Source: Rhodopirellula islandica (GTDB taxonomy: Bacteria > Planctomycetota > Planctomycetia > Pirellulales > Pirellulaceae). From it: DNA of 64,000 nucleotides. Every line of letters starts with the position of its first letter. Position 1 is the stretch's first letter. The stretch spans positions 20,825-84,824 of the forward strand of contig NZ_LECT01000003.1 in assembly GCF_001027925.1 (NCBI RefSeq), written 5' to 3'. The translations under genes and the position numbers were made by a program. Positions 1 to 7,669 of this stretch are shown piece by piece. Under the pieces are notes generated by a model, which was given only the letters and a program-made list of their open reading frames with translations, was not told the DNA's origin and ran no database searches.

Positions 1-1
1 A

Positions 2-598
2 GGAAACAAATCCTTTCCCGATGGTTTGCTCAATCAGGGAATTGCCGTTGCAGCGGTGAACTATCGCTTGCACCCCAAGGTCAAATCACCGGCGTATGTG
101 GAAGACGCCGCGGCCGCCGTGGCTTGGGTCTTCCAAAACATCGAGCAATACGGTGGTGATCCCAAACGCATTTACGTCAGCGGTCATTCGGCCGGCGGGT
201 ATTTGACCAGCATGGTTGGATTGGATCAGCGTTGGCTCGCAGAGCATGACATCGACGCGAATCAGATCGCGGGTTTGATCCCTTACAGCGGCCACACCAT
301 CACACACTTCACGGTTCGCAAAGAGCAAGGCATCGGTGGTCGTCAGCCGGTCGTCGACGACATGGCACCGCTGTTCCATGTTCGCAAGGACGCTCCGCCG
401 TTGCTATTGATCACCGGCGACCGCGAACTGGAAATGCTCGGACGCTATGAGGAGAACGCGTACCTTTGGCGGATGATGCAAGTCGTCGGTCACCCTCACA
501 CCAAGTTGATGGAACTCGACGGATACAACCACGGTCAGATGGCTGAGCCCTCACACCCGTTGTTGCTGCGGTTCATTCAGGAACTGGAAAAGGAGTGA
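2..598 (+). CDS. Alpha/beta hydrolase (esterase/lipase-like), 5' end outside window
   Basis: Partial gene: the reading frame is open to the left edge, so the real start lies outside the window; the first internal start-like codon is a TTG at 26. The protein has the hallmarks of the carboxylesterase / BD-FAE branch of alpha/beta hydrolases: an INYR-like strand (AAVNYR), the nucleophile elbow GHSAGG near residues 54-59 counted from the TTG, an acid in ITGDRE and the catalytic His in DGYNHGQM near the C-terminus. In planctomycetes such proteins are often secreted and act on carbohydrate esters or similar substrates, but the substrate cannot be told here. The last 26 bp overlap the 3' end of rsmD on the other strand. 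Confidence 0.8.
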   Translation, partial: GNKSFPDGLLNQGIAVAAVNYRLHPKVKSPAYVEDAAAAVAWVFQNIEQYGGDPKRIYVSGHSAGGYLTSMVGLDQRWLAEHDIDANQIAGLIPYSGHTITHFTVRKEQGIGGRQPVVDDMAPLFHVRKDAPPLLLITGDRELEMLGRYEENAYLWRMMQVVGHPHTKLMELDGYNHGQMAEPSHPLLLRFIQELEKE

Positions 599-1271
599 CC
601 AAGCCGCACACGTTGCCGGGTTCCAAGAACGCCAGATGCGTGATGCCATAGGTCCGGACGTCCCAGTCGCCCAGCGGCAGTTGTTCTAGGTCAAACGTGT
701 TGTCGGTCTCAACGACCAGGACGCTGCCGGGAGGGGCGTATTGCTGGACTCGGACGATGATCGACTTCAGCTTGGGGTAGAACTCGGGGTCGGTCCACAT
801 GCGATACGGAGGGCTGAGGAAGACGATCCAAGCCGTGTCGTCTTCCGGCCCGGATGGCTGCAACAATTGATCCGCCAGAGCGAAGGCGTCGCCCATCACC
901 AAGCGGACTTTGTCTTCAATCCCCAGTCGCTCGGTCGTGTCGCGAATTTGGGCGATTGCTTTCCGCATCGGTTCGACCAAGACCGCTCGAGTGGAACCAC
1001 GGCTGATCGATTCCAGGCCCAGCACACCAGTGCCGGCGAACAAGTCAAACGCGATCGTGCCGCGACAGGCTCGGCCCAAGATGTTGAACAGATTTTCACG
1101 GACGCTGTCACGCATCGGCCGAGTGAACTCCTCGCCGTGATACGTCACCGGACGGCCACGCATGTCACCGCCGATGATTCTCAGCTTGGTGGGCTTGCCG
1201 TCGTCCGTCCCGCCTTTGAGATTTCGTTGCTTGGGCTTGCCGCGTCGATTGTTGGTGCGTTTCGATTTCAT
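573..1271 (-). CDS. rsmD: 16S rRNA (guanine(966)-N2)-methyltransferase RsmD
   Basis: The product is 232 aa, slightly longer than usual because of a basic, low-complexity N-terminal tail of about 28 residues. The RsmD signature follows: RIIGG..RGR, then RP.RDSVRENLFNIL, the SAM-binding loop DLFAGTGVLGLESISRG and an acidic VEP. The catalytic motif IV reads SPPY instead of the usual NPPY or DPPY, a change worth noting. The enzyme methylates G966 of 16S rRNA in the 30S subunit using S-adenosylmethionine. It stands alone, with the ABC ATPase gene upstream and a convergent hydrolase gene downstream that it overlaps by 26 bp. Confidence 0.9.
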   Translation of the reverse strand: MKSKRTNNRRGKPKQRNLKGGTDDGKPTKLRIIGGDMRGRPVTYHGEEFTRPMRDSVRENLFNILGRACRGTIAFDLFAGTGVLGLESISRGSTRAVLVEPMRKAIAQIRDTTERLGIEDKVRLVMGDAFALADQLLQPSGPEDDTAWIVFLSPPYRMWTDPEFYPKLKSIIVRVQQYAPPGSVLVVETDNTFDLEQLPLGDWDVRTYGITHLAFLEPGNVCGLVTPFPVPE

Positions 1272-1309
1272 CGAGACATCGTAACCTACGATTCCGTCCT
1301 GCCACAGGT

Positions 1310-1372
1310 CTCAAGCAGGTCGGCAGGAATGATCGGGCACAACGGTGTGAGCCGTTCGGGCATTCGCACCAA
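1310..1372 (-). repeat. Dispersed 'CGGCTCACATCGTT' repeat, copy A
   Basis: Read on the minus strand this gives ...GCCCGAACGGCTCACACCG, TTGTGCCCGATCATTCC, TGCCGACCTGCTTGAG. The same core occurs on the plus strand at 35111-35179 and 58733-58812, and in part at 14435-14472. It fills much of the rsmD upstream region (1272-1463), where no gene is seen. Confidence 0.7.
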
Positions 1373-1463
1373 TTGTACATGGGAACAGCAAAACAGCTCA
1401 AATGCCGAAAGACTCCTGCCGACCTGTTGAGGAGTGCCGGGGACTGAGTGTGCAAGTGCAGAG

Positions 1464-2600
1464 TCAAATGCTGTGTGAGCGGGAGTTCCGGGCCGACCCA
1501 GCGACGATTCGCAGATCCGAGATGGAGACTTGGCAAATCCACCGAGTCCCCACCTCTGCCGAAATCGAGTTTTGAAAGACGGTTGCGGCGAGCGGTGGTG
1601 AGTTTTCGGAGTCGGTGGGTTGCAGTCGAAGGAGAAAGCGGCCGCCCAGATCACGTCGTTCCAAGAGGGTCACGGGGAATTGCCACAGGCCCGATTCGGT
1701 CACGGTGGAGGCGTGCTCTTGGTTGAGGTCAGGGGCAACCAGTTGAATTGCCTCCGGACGAAGCATGATCGCGTGGTCAGCGTTCGGCTGACCCTCCGGC
1801 AGTGCGAGTGCCTCGCCAAGTGCTGGGCAACTTGCGAGCACTTCATCGATCGCCAGCAAATTGCAGGACGGCGACCCGAGTGCGAGAGCAACCTCCGCCG
1901 AGTTGGGTGATTGATAGATCTCACTCGGAGATCCAATCTGCAGGATGCGTCCGCCTGACATCACGACGATCTGGTCGGCCAAACGCATCGCTTCTTCGCC
2001 GTCGTGGGTGACGTGCACAAACGTCGTCGAATCGGATTGCTTGGAAACGTCGGCCAAGCGTTCCAGCAACCTCTCGGATGCCAGCCGATCGATCGCTGCC
2101 ATCGGTTCGTCCAGCAAGCAGACGGAAGGCTGGCGAATCAATGTTTTGGCAATCGCCACCCGGCGTCGTTGTCCACCGCTGAGTGTCTCCGGGCGTCGAG
2201 GCAGCCAGGCGGGGGCCAGGTTCATCGTTTCCGTGATGGATTGGATTCGTTGGTCCATTTCGGCCGCCGTCAGACGGCGTTTGGGATTGGCCCGGACCGC
2301 GATCTGAAGCGTTTGTTCAACGGTCAGATGCGGGTACATCGTGTCATGCTGGAACAACAGGCCGACGTCTCGTTTGCGAGCCGCCGTGTGCGTCACGTCT
2401 TGGCCATCGATCACGATCGAACCTTCGGCAGTTTCGATGAGACCAGCGATGCCGTGGAGCAGCGTGCTCTTTCCACAGCCACTGGGCCCCAAGACGACGC
2501 AGTATTCGCCGGGGAAAAGCGACAAGTTGAATTGGTCGACGACCCTGTTCCCCCCGCGGTCCATCGCGAGCGAGGTGATATCGAGTGACTGGATGGGCAT
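1464..2600 (-). CDS. ABC transporter ATP-binding protein (MalK/UgpC/CysA-like)
   Basis: A 378-aa ABC ATPase with Walker A GPSGCGKST (about residues 38-46), Q-loop FQHD, signature LSGGQRRR, Walker B CLLDEP, D-loop MAAID and switch His in FVHVTHD. After about residue 230 a C-terminal extension resembles the OB/TOBE regulatory domain of carbohydrate- or anion-importing MalK/UgpC/PotA-type subunits. It powers import of an unknown solute together with membrane subunits. No permease or binding-protein gene lies nearby, so this is an orphan ATPase that may serve several permeases, a common state for UgpC-type proteins. The substrate is unknown. Confidence 0.85.
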   Translation of the reverse strand: MPIQSLDITSLAMDRGGNRVVDQFNLSLFPGEYCVVLGPSGCGKSTLLHGIAGLIETAEGSIVIDGQDVTHTAARKRDVGLLFQHDTMYPHLTVEQTLQIAVRANPKRRLTAAEMDQRIQSITETMNLAPAWLPRRPETLSGGQRRRVAIAKTLIRQPSVCLLDEPMAAIDRLASERLLERLADVSKQSDSTTFVHVTHDGEEAMRLADQIVVMSGGRILQIGSPSEIYQSPNSAEVALALGSPSCNLLAIDEVLASCPALGEALALPEGQPNADHAIMLRPEAIQLVAPDLNQEHASTVTESGLWQFPVTLLERRDLGGRFLLRLQPTDSENSPPLAATVFQNSISAEVGTRWICQVSISDLRIVAGSARNSRSHSI

Positions 2601-2878
2601 CGGGAAACGTCATGGCTTGGCGTGGAGAGCGTGAGCCAAGCATTGTAGTGACCCGCGTCTCCAGGTTGCATCGCGGCGGAGTGAACGGAAGGCGGTGGTG
2701 TGAACGGAGATGCGAACAGGCAATGCCGGGTCGGTGTCTCGCGGAACGCTCGATCTCCGACCGCTCCCGTTACCGCGGTCATGCCGTTATAGGTGCTGCG
2801 TTCGTAGCCTCTTGAGAGCCCCTCGCGTTGAAAGAGGCCGTGCAGTTTCAAATGCTGTGCCAATAGCGTCTTGAGAAC

Positions 2879-2939
2879 CCCGCCCGCGTAGCGGGAGGGG
2901 TCGGAAAGCGAGCGTTCAGTGAGATTTCCGGGGGAGGGC
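2879..2939 (+). repeat. GC-rich dispersed repeat, copy 1
   Basis: The element begins CCCCGCCCGCGTAGCGGGAG, continues with GGAAAGCGAGCGTTCA and ends ATTTCCGGGGGAGGGC. A near-identical copy lies at 3341-3402, an inverted diverged copy at 34621-34680 and a more distant relative at 56165-56232. It does not code for protein. Confidence 0.75.
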
Positions 2940-2997
2940 ACGCGCACCCGCACCTAGCCAACATCGAACTCCTATTCCGCGACAGCTCAAGCATTCA

Positions 2998-3065
2998 GTA
3001 GCGAAACTCGTCAAGAGTTTCGACTTGCACAACGGTTCGTCGATAGTCTTGACGACTTTCGCTAC
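2998..3065. repeat. GTCAA-loop hairpin pair, copy 1
   Basis: An inverted pair of small hairpins. The left one is CGAAACTC-GTCAA-GAGTTTCG at 3002-3022 (8-bp stem, 5-nt loop). The right one, read on the other strand, has the same GTCAA loop (3045-3057) with a shorter stem. Ends GTAGCGAAA...TTTCGCTAC are themselves inverted. A second copy follows the msrB stop codon at 4376-4483. Confidence 0.75.
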
Positions 3066-3207
3066 CAATCGCACCTCAAATCCAAGCGGTGTGAAAGATG
3101 CAATCGGGGCGAACGTGTCCTAACCCATTTCAAATTGACAATTCTCAATGACGCCATCCGATGCGAGCGCCCCCGTACGATGGGCTTCCAAGCCCGCCGA
3201 AATGGAA

Positions 3208-3340
3208 ACCCGAAGCGTGAGCAAGGCTCCCCTCATCCCCACGACGGCCCCATCCGGGGCGAACTTCTGCTCGCCGTCAGTAGCTCGGGGCTTCCGCCCC
3301 GAGCTACTGACGCCAGCCCCATTCGGGGCGATGCGATGAA
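3208..3340. repeat. Composite hairpin repeat, copy 1
   Basis: Contains GGCCCCATCCGGGGC hairpins on each side of a 17-bp perfect stem at 3275-3312 with a TTCC loop (arms CGTCAGTAGCTCGGGGC and its complement). The same arrangement, diverged, occurs at 34733-34866, which also starts with AACCCGAAGCG. It lies next to copy 2 of the GC-rich repeat, as it does at the second site. Confidence 0.75.
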
Positions 3341-3402
3341 CCCCGCCCGCGTAGCGGGAGGGGGCGGAAAGCGAGCGTTCAGCGAGATTTCCGGGGGAGG
3401 GC
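3341..3402 (+). repeat. GC-rich dispersed repeat, copy 2
   Basis: Matches copy 1 (2879-2939) over its full length with only a few substitutions, in the same orientation, directly after the composite hairpin repeat. Confidence 0.75.
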
Positions 3403-3797
3403 CATCCGCGCCGCTTCCCATGCTCGGCCCCCTCCCTCGCGTACGCCTGAACGGCGTCGCTCGACCTCCGCCCCAAACTGCGCTTCCGGGGAGGAACGAC
3501 ATGTGAAGATCTGCCGAAACGCGGTACCAGAAAACGGCATGACCTCTGAACCGGGAGGGAGGTTCAAGTCATTGCTGGATAGGGGGTTAGAGGCTGCGCG
3601 GCGGATGCGAAGAGGGGCTCGCAAGGCGTCATTAGCCCGCCATTTGGAAACTGCACGAAGCATTTTCAGGCAGGGTCGGCTCGCTTGGGGCCGGGGGGCT
3701 GGCCGAGGGATTTGGCGGTCGGAACAGGTGCCGGCTCATTACAATGGAGGTGTTTCGGAAATCTTTTGGCACGCATTTCGATCTTGGAGACCAGACA

Positions 3798-4379
3798 ATG
3801 CATCGTCTTTCATCGCAATTCAAACCTCTGCGGCGCCTGGTGTTCGGTCTGATCGGCGCAAGCGGCTTGCTGCTTGGGGGATTGGCTCTGCAGGCCGACG
3901 AATCGGATTCTCTGGGGCGATCGTCGTCACCGCTGAAGGTCACCCAGGAAGGCTCGGTTGAACCGGATGAGGCATCTGAGGAAGAGTACGTTCCGGCAAC
4001 CAAGGACGAACTCCGGCAACGTCTGAATCGGATTCAGTACGACGTGACCCAGAATGCTGCCACTGAACCCGCGTTCCGAAATGCCTATTGGAACAACAAG
4101 AAGAAAGGCGAGTATCAGTGCATCGTCTGTGACAAGCCGCTGTTCGATAGCAAGACCAAGTTCAAATCAGGAACGGGGTGGCCGAGCTTCTACTTGCCGA
4201 TTGCGAAAGATGCGGTCGGCTACCAGACGGACTACAAGATGCTGTACCCGCGAACGGAAGTTCACTGCAAGCGTTGCGAAGCACACTTGGGGCACTTGTT
4301 TGACGATGGTCCCGCACCGACCGGCAAACGCTTTTGCTTGAACAGTGCCTCGATGAAATTCGTCGAAGCAAAGCAGTAG
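3798..4379 (+). CDS. msrB: Peptide methionine-(R)-S-oxide reductase MsrB, exported
   Basis: MsrB reduces methionine-R-sulfoxide in oxidised proteins. This 193-aa form has an N-terminal hydrophobic segment (about residues 12-32, LVFGLIGASGLLLGGLAL) that looks like a signal peptide, so it probably acts outside the cytoplasm. The catalytic domain shows two zinc CxxC pairs (CIVC, CKRC), the GTGWPSF motif, and the catalytic cysteine in RFCLNSAS. The ATG at 3798 was chosen over an upstream in-frame ATG at 3744 because GGAG stands 9-12 bp before it, and because 3744 falls inside a possible -10 hexamer. The stop codon lies within a hairpin repeat, and the gene converges with rplK. Confidence 0.93.
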   Translation: MHRLSSQFKPLRRLVFGLIGASGLLLGGLALQADESDSLGRSSSPLKVTQEGSVEPDEASEEEYVPATKDELRQRLNRIQYDVTQNAATEPAFRNAYWNNKKKGEYQCIVCDKPLFDSKTKFKSGTGWPSFYLPIAKDAVGYQTDYKMLYPRTEVHCKRCEAHLGHLFDDGPAPTGKRFCLNSASMKFVEAKQ

Positions 4380-4483
4380 CGAAAGTCGTCAAGACTTTCG
4401 GCGAATCGCGCGGCAGGCCGAAGCTTGAACGGGCTGTCGATGAAGACGCTAACTCCATCGAAACTCTTGACGAGTTCCGCAAC
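4376..4483. repeat. GTCAA-loop hairpin pair, copy 2 (between msrB and rplK)
   Basis: Left hairpin CGAAAGTC-GTCAA-GACTTTCG at 4380-4400; right hairpin at 4459-4479 reads on the minus strand CGGAACTC-GTCAA-GAGTTTCG. Relative to copy 1 the stem differs by paired (compensatory) changes, GTC/GAC against CTC/GAG. The repeat starts at the msrB stop codon and ends just before the rplK stop, so it could end transcription from both sides. Confidence 0.75.
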
Positions 4484-4501
4484 AGGTGGCTGCAACGTCG
4501 A

Positions 4502-4927
4502 TCAACCGTCGACGATAATGCCCATGCTGCGAGCGGTGCCTTCGATCATGCGAGTCGCTTGATCGATGTCGCGCGCGTTCAGATCTTCCATCTTCTTTTG
4601 AGCGATTTCTTCGCACTGGGCACGGGTGACCGTCGCGACTTTGTCCTTGTTGGGGACGCCGCTGCCTTTGGCGATCCCAGCGGATTGCATCAACATCGAT
4701 GCCGCTGGTGGGCTCTTGGTGATGAAATCAAAGCTGCGATCGTTGTAGACCGTCACGATCACAGGAATCGGCGTGCCGTTGTATTCCTTGGTGCGATCGT
4801 TGAACTGTTGAACAAACTGTCCCAAGTTCACGCCGTACTTACCCAGCGAAGTACCGACAGGAGGTGCAGGAGTGGCTTGACCGCCGGGGACTTGAAACTT
4901 GGCTTGGCCGGTGACTTGTTTTGCCAT
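4502..4927 (-). CDS. rplK: 50S ribosomal protein L11
   Basis: A 141-aa protein with the usual L11 length and motifs: an N-terminal domain with GGQATPAPPVG.SLG..GVN, and the rRNA-binding C-terminal domain ending ARSMGIIVDG. L11 binds the GTPase-associated centre of 23S rRNA and helps factors such as EF-G and the stringent factor. It is the last gene of the tuf-secE-nusG-rplK run. In most bacteria rplA follows directly; here a hairpin repeat and the convergent msrB follow instead. Confidence 0.97.
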   Translation of the reverse strand: MAKQVTGQAKFQVPGGQATPAPPVGTSLGKYGVNLGQFVQQFNDRTKEYNGTPIPVIVTVYNDRSFDFITKSPPAASMLMQSAGIAKGSGVPNKDKVATVTRAQCEEIAQKKMEDLNARDIDQATRMIEGTARSMGIIVDG

Positions 4928-5075
4928 GGGTAAACAGCTTTTAGCGATTAGTGATTAGCGGTGAGCTCTTGAGGTTGCAGCGTTTCGCTGAAAGGCCAAC
5001 GCAATCGGAGGTGTTTGAAGTGGGATGGATGAAGATAATAAGCCGAGCGGCTAATAGCTAGCAGCTAGAGGCTTT

Positions 5076-5753
5076 TTACAAAGGCTCGACTTGCCAGTGA
5101 TCCAATTCCATCGGGACGCTGCGTCCAAAGATGTTGATGATCACTGTCACGCGGCCGTTGGCTTCGTCGACCACGTCGACTTCGCCTTCTTGGTTCTCGA
5201 AGTTGCCTTCTTTGACGCGAACACGGTCGCCAACCTTGAACGGAATGGCGGTCTTGATCGGTGTTTCGTCTTCGTCGCTGACTTCGGGTCGATTGACGAA
5301 ACGTTCGACGTCTTCGGGTTCCATTGGCTGGGGCTTGCCCGCCGAACCGGTAAAATCGCTGATCCCGCCGACTTCACGAACCAGGAACCAGGTGTCGTCG
5401 TTGATCGACATGTACACCATGATGTAACCGGGCAGCAGTTTGCGTTTGCTGACGCGGCGTTTGCCGTCACGGGTGAACGTGGCAACGTCTTCGGATGGGA
5501 CCACGATGTCGCCAAAGTACTCACCCATGTCTTCCATGCGAACCTTCTTGCGAAGAGCTTCAGCGATGGAATCTTCGCGGTTGAAGGCGACTTTGAGGAT
5601 GTACCAATCCATCGGGGACTCTTCGTCCACTTCTGGTTTGGGAGGCGCGTTGGGGTCAACGGGGGCCGGAGGTGGGGGCGCGGGAGCTTCCGAAGCGGCA
5701 GGAGCGACCTCGGTTTCTGGCGAGTCGACGTCTTTCACGTCATCATCACTCAC
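5076..5753 (-). CDS. nusG: Transcription termination/antitermination protein NusG
   Basis: NusG binds RNA polymerase, reduces pausing and links it to Rho or the ribosome. The 225-aa product has a NGN domain beginning MDWYILKVAFNRED near residue 48, with LLPGYIMVYM, and a C-terminal KOW domain (KVGDRVRVKEGNFENQEGEV). The first 47 residues are an acidic, Ala/Pro-rich extension (run APAPPPPAPVDP) absent from typical NusG of about 180 aa. The GTG start overlaps the secE stop by 4 bp (GTGA), which suggests translational coupling. A gap of 148 bp before rplK holds short TAGC- and ATTAG-rich imperfect repeats. Confidence 0.95.
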   Translation of the reverse strand: MSDDDVKDVDSPETEVAPAASEAPAPPPPAPVDPNAPPKPEVDEESPMDWYILKVAFNREDSIAEALRKKVRMEDMGEYFGDIVVPSEDVATFTRDGKRRVSKRKLLPGYIMVYMSINDDTWFLVREVGGISDFTGSAGKPQPMEPEDVERFVNRPEVSDEDETPIKTAIPFKVGDRVRVKEGNFENQEGEVDVVDEANGRVTVIINIFGRSVPMELDHWQVEPL

Positions 5754-6208
5754 GATGTTACCCCGATGAAGTTAAAGATGGCTTGCCAGAGAACATCGAA
5801 CAAAAACAATGTGATGGCAAGGAAGAAAATGGTGAAAATCACGACCACGGAAGCACGGATCAGCTCATCCTTGCTGGGCCACGTGACCTTGTTCATTTCC
5901 GCTTCGACAGCGATCAGGAAGTCGGCGAACCGTGGCCAGTTGACGACCCGGAACCCGAACCACAGGCCAGCGGCCAGCAACACAGCCGGGATTGCCCGAG
6001 CAGCGAGAGACGAATCTCCCATGGCAGCGGGGAGGAACGAATACAAACGCCAGCAACCCAACGTCACGATCACCCAAACGGCGAGAGCCGTCAGTTGGCG
6101 AACGATCCGGCCTTGGTTGGCTTTGTACACACCAGCATGAAACAATTCGCTGCTCAGCGAACTGCCTCCGGCGCCGGCCGTGCCGGATTGGGTTAGATCT
6201 TTGGACAC
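5750..6208 (-). CDS. secE: Preprotein translocase subunit SecE
   Basis: SecE is the essential small subunit that clamps SecY in the inner-membrane translocon. At 152 aa this protein is longer than usual. It has two N-terminal hydrophobic helices (about residues 38-60 and 70-88), then the conserved SecE core with an amphipathic EMNKVTWPSKDELIRAS motif and a final transmembrane helix. The three-helix build resembles E. coli SecE rather than the single-helix form. It lies in the conserved tuf, tRNA-Trp, secE, nusG order and overlaps nusG by 4 bp. Confidence 0.93.
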   Translation of the reverse strand: MSKDLTQSGTAGAGGSSLSSELFHAGVYKANQGRIVRQLTALAVWVIVTLGCWRLYSFLPAAMGDSSLAARAIPAVLLAAGLWFGFRVVNWPRFADFLIAVEAEMNKVTWPSKDELIRASVVVIFTIFFLAITLFLFDVLWQAIFNFIGVTS

Positions 6209-6329
6209 CCGTGGACTCCTTCGTGAATTGATTCTGGTGTTGAGCCAAATTGGTCATGGGCCAGTTTGCTCAAACCTTGTCCACGATCACATCCTGTTGA
6301 TCGTCAGGGCAAACCAGAATTCTGGACAG

Positions 6330-6402
6330 CAGGGGCGGCGAGAGTCGAACTCACAACCGCTGGTTTTGGAAACCAGTGCTCTGCCAATTGAGCTACGCCC
6401 CT
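6330..6402 (-). tRNA. tRNA-Trp (CCA)
   Basis: The 73-nt minus-strand sequence folds as a full cloverleaf: acceptor AGGGGCG/CGCCCCT, D-arm GCTC...GAGC, anticodon stem CTGGT/ACCAG around loop TTCCAAA (anticodon CCA), T-arm with TTCGACT, discriminator G. No 3' CCA is encoded. It lies between tuf and secE, where E. coli secE operons have none but many bacterial lineages carry tRNA-Trp. Confidence 0.96.
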
Positions 6403-6407
6403 GAAAC

Positions 6408-6446
6408 AGCGATAAGCTACTAGCTATCAGCTACCAGCTTATCGCT
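6408..6446 (-). other. 11-bp inverted repeat between tuf and tRNA-Trp
   Basis: AGCGATAAGCT (6408-6418) and AGCTTATCGCT (6436-6446) are perfect inverted copies around a 17-nt loop, right after the tuf stop codon. No U-tract follows, so it is more likely an RNA-processing or 3'-protecting hairpin than an intrinsic terminator. Function is inferred. Confidence 0.55.
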
Positions 6447-6472
6447 TACAGACAACTTTCTGCAAACGCAGA

Positions 6473-7669
6473 TTATTCGAGGATCTTCGTCACAACGCCT
6501 GAACCAACGGTGCGTCCGCCTTCGCGAATAGCGAAGCGAACTCCGTCATCCATTGCGATGGGTTTGTGCAGTTCGACTTCAACCTTGACGTTATCGCCAG
6601 GCATGCACATGTCGGCACCGACCAAGTTGGCCGTTCCGGTGACGTCAGTCGTGCGGAAGTAGAACTGGGGACGATAACCGCTGAAGAATGGCGTGTGACG
6701 GCCACCTTCATCTTTGCTCAAGCAGTAAACTTCTGCTTCGAACTTGGTGTGAGGCGTGATGCTGCCTGGTTTGGCGAGCACTTGGCCACGTTGGATGTCT
6801 TCGCGTTTGACACCACGAAGCAAGCAACCGACGTTGTCGCCCGAACGGCCTTCGGTCATTTCCTTGCGGAACATTTCGACGCCGGTGCAGGTGGTCTTGG
6901 TCGAGTCGGGACCCAAACCAATGATTTCGACTTCTTCGCCGACTTTCACAACACCGCGTTCGATCCGTCCGGTTGCAACTGTTCCACGACCTTCGATCGA
7001 GAAGACGTCTTCGATTGCCATCAGGAATGGCTTGTCGTCTTCACGGGTGGGTTCTGGAATGTTTGCATCCAGTGCATCCATCAATTCGCTGATGCACTTG
7101 CTGGCTTCTGGGTCAGCAGGATTGTTGTAAGCGGGCAGCGAGCTACCGCGAACGACAGGAACGTCGTCGCCTGGGTAGTCGTACTTGCTCAGCAATTCGC
7201 GAACTTCGAGTTCAACGAGTTCGAGCAATTCTTCGTCATCGACCAAGTCACACTTGTTCAAGTACACGACGATGTAAGGAACGCCAACCTGGCGACCGAG
7301 CAACACGTGTTCTTTGGTTTGTGGCATCGGGCCGTCAGCGGCCGACACAACCAAGATCGCACCGTCCATCTGGGCGGCACCGGTGATCATGTTCTTCACA
7401 AAGTCAGCGTGGCCGGGGCAGTCGATGTGAGCGTAGTGACGATTTTCAGTCTCGTACTCAACGTGGGCAACTGCGATCGTCACGGTCTTCGTGGCGTCAC
7501 GAACCGTACCGCCCTTGGCGATGTCAGAGTAACCCTTCGCTTGTGCCAAGCCCTTCGCTGCTTGAACAGCGAGGATCGCACCCGTGGTCGTCGTTTTACC
7601 ATGGTCAATGTGACCGATCGTACCTACGTTGACGTGGGGCTTGGTACGTTCAAATTTGTCCTTAGCCAT
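6473..7669 (-). CDS. tuf: Translation elongation factor Tu
   Basis: EF-Tu delivers aminoacyl-tRNA to the ribosome as a GTP complex. The 398-aa product is full length, with G1 GHIDHGKTT, the switch region, G3 DCPGHADF, G4 NKCD, and beta-barrel domains 2 and 3 ending in [15 protein letters not shown]. Upstream on the same strand are four tRNA genes, the order also found in E. coli before tufB; downstream is tRNA-Trp. The gene is not next to fusA, so the str operon here lacks tuf. This may be the only tuf copy, but only the rest of the genome can show that. Confidence 0.98.
   Translation of the reverse strand: MAKDKFERTKPHVNVGTIGHIDHGKTTTTGAILAVQAAKGLAQAKGYSDIAKGGTVRDATKTVTIAVAHVEYETENRHYAHIDCPGHADFVKNMITGAAQMDGAILVVSAADGPMPQTKEHVLLGRQVGVPYIVVYLNKCDLVDDEELLELVELEVRELLSKYDYPGDDVPVVRGSSLPAYNNPADPEASKCISELMDALDANIPEPTREDDKPFLMAIEDVFSIEGRGTVATGRIERGVVKVGEEVEIIGLGPDSTKTTCTGVEMFRKEMTEGRSGDNVGCLLRGVKREDIQRGQVLAKPGSITPHTKFEAEVYCLSKDEGGRHTPFFSGYRPQFYFRTTDVTGTANLVGADMCMPGDNVKVEVELHKPIAMDDGVRFAIREGGRTVGSGVVTKILE

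Larger units (their letters stand above)
2601..3797. other. 1.2-kb gene-free stretch filled with dispersed repeats
   Basis: No convincing coding region was found between the ABC ATPase and msrB. ORFs here are short, low-complexity and differ on both strands. The stretch holds two copies of a GC-rich repeat (2879-2939 and 3341-3402), a pair of GTCAA-loop hairpins (2998-3065) and a composite hairpin repeat (3208-3340). A TACAAT hexamer at 3740-3745 could be a -10 element for msrB, but no matching -35 at normal spacing was seen. Confidence 0.6.

Noticed and set aside
741..1430. 229-aa plus-strand ORF over rsmD
   Set aside because: It is antisense to a clear RsmD gene and has no family motif; long antisense ORFs are common in GC-rich DNA.
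2411..2953. 180-aa minus-strand ORF over the ABC gene start
   Set aside because: It runs from a repeat element into another frame of the ABC ATPase and carries no conserved motif.
3740..3745. msrB promoter
   Set aside because: A good TACAAT -10 exists, but the nearest TTGGCG is 22 bp away, so no promoter was called.
3503..3961. 152-aa plus-strand ORF upstream of and into msrB
   Set aside because: It is in a different frame from msrB, Arg-rich, without motif, and lies in a repeat region.
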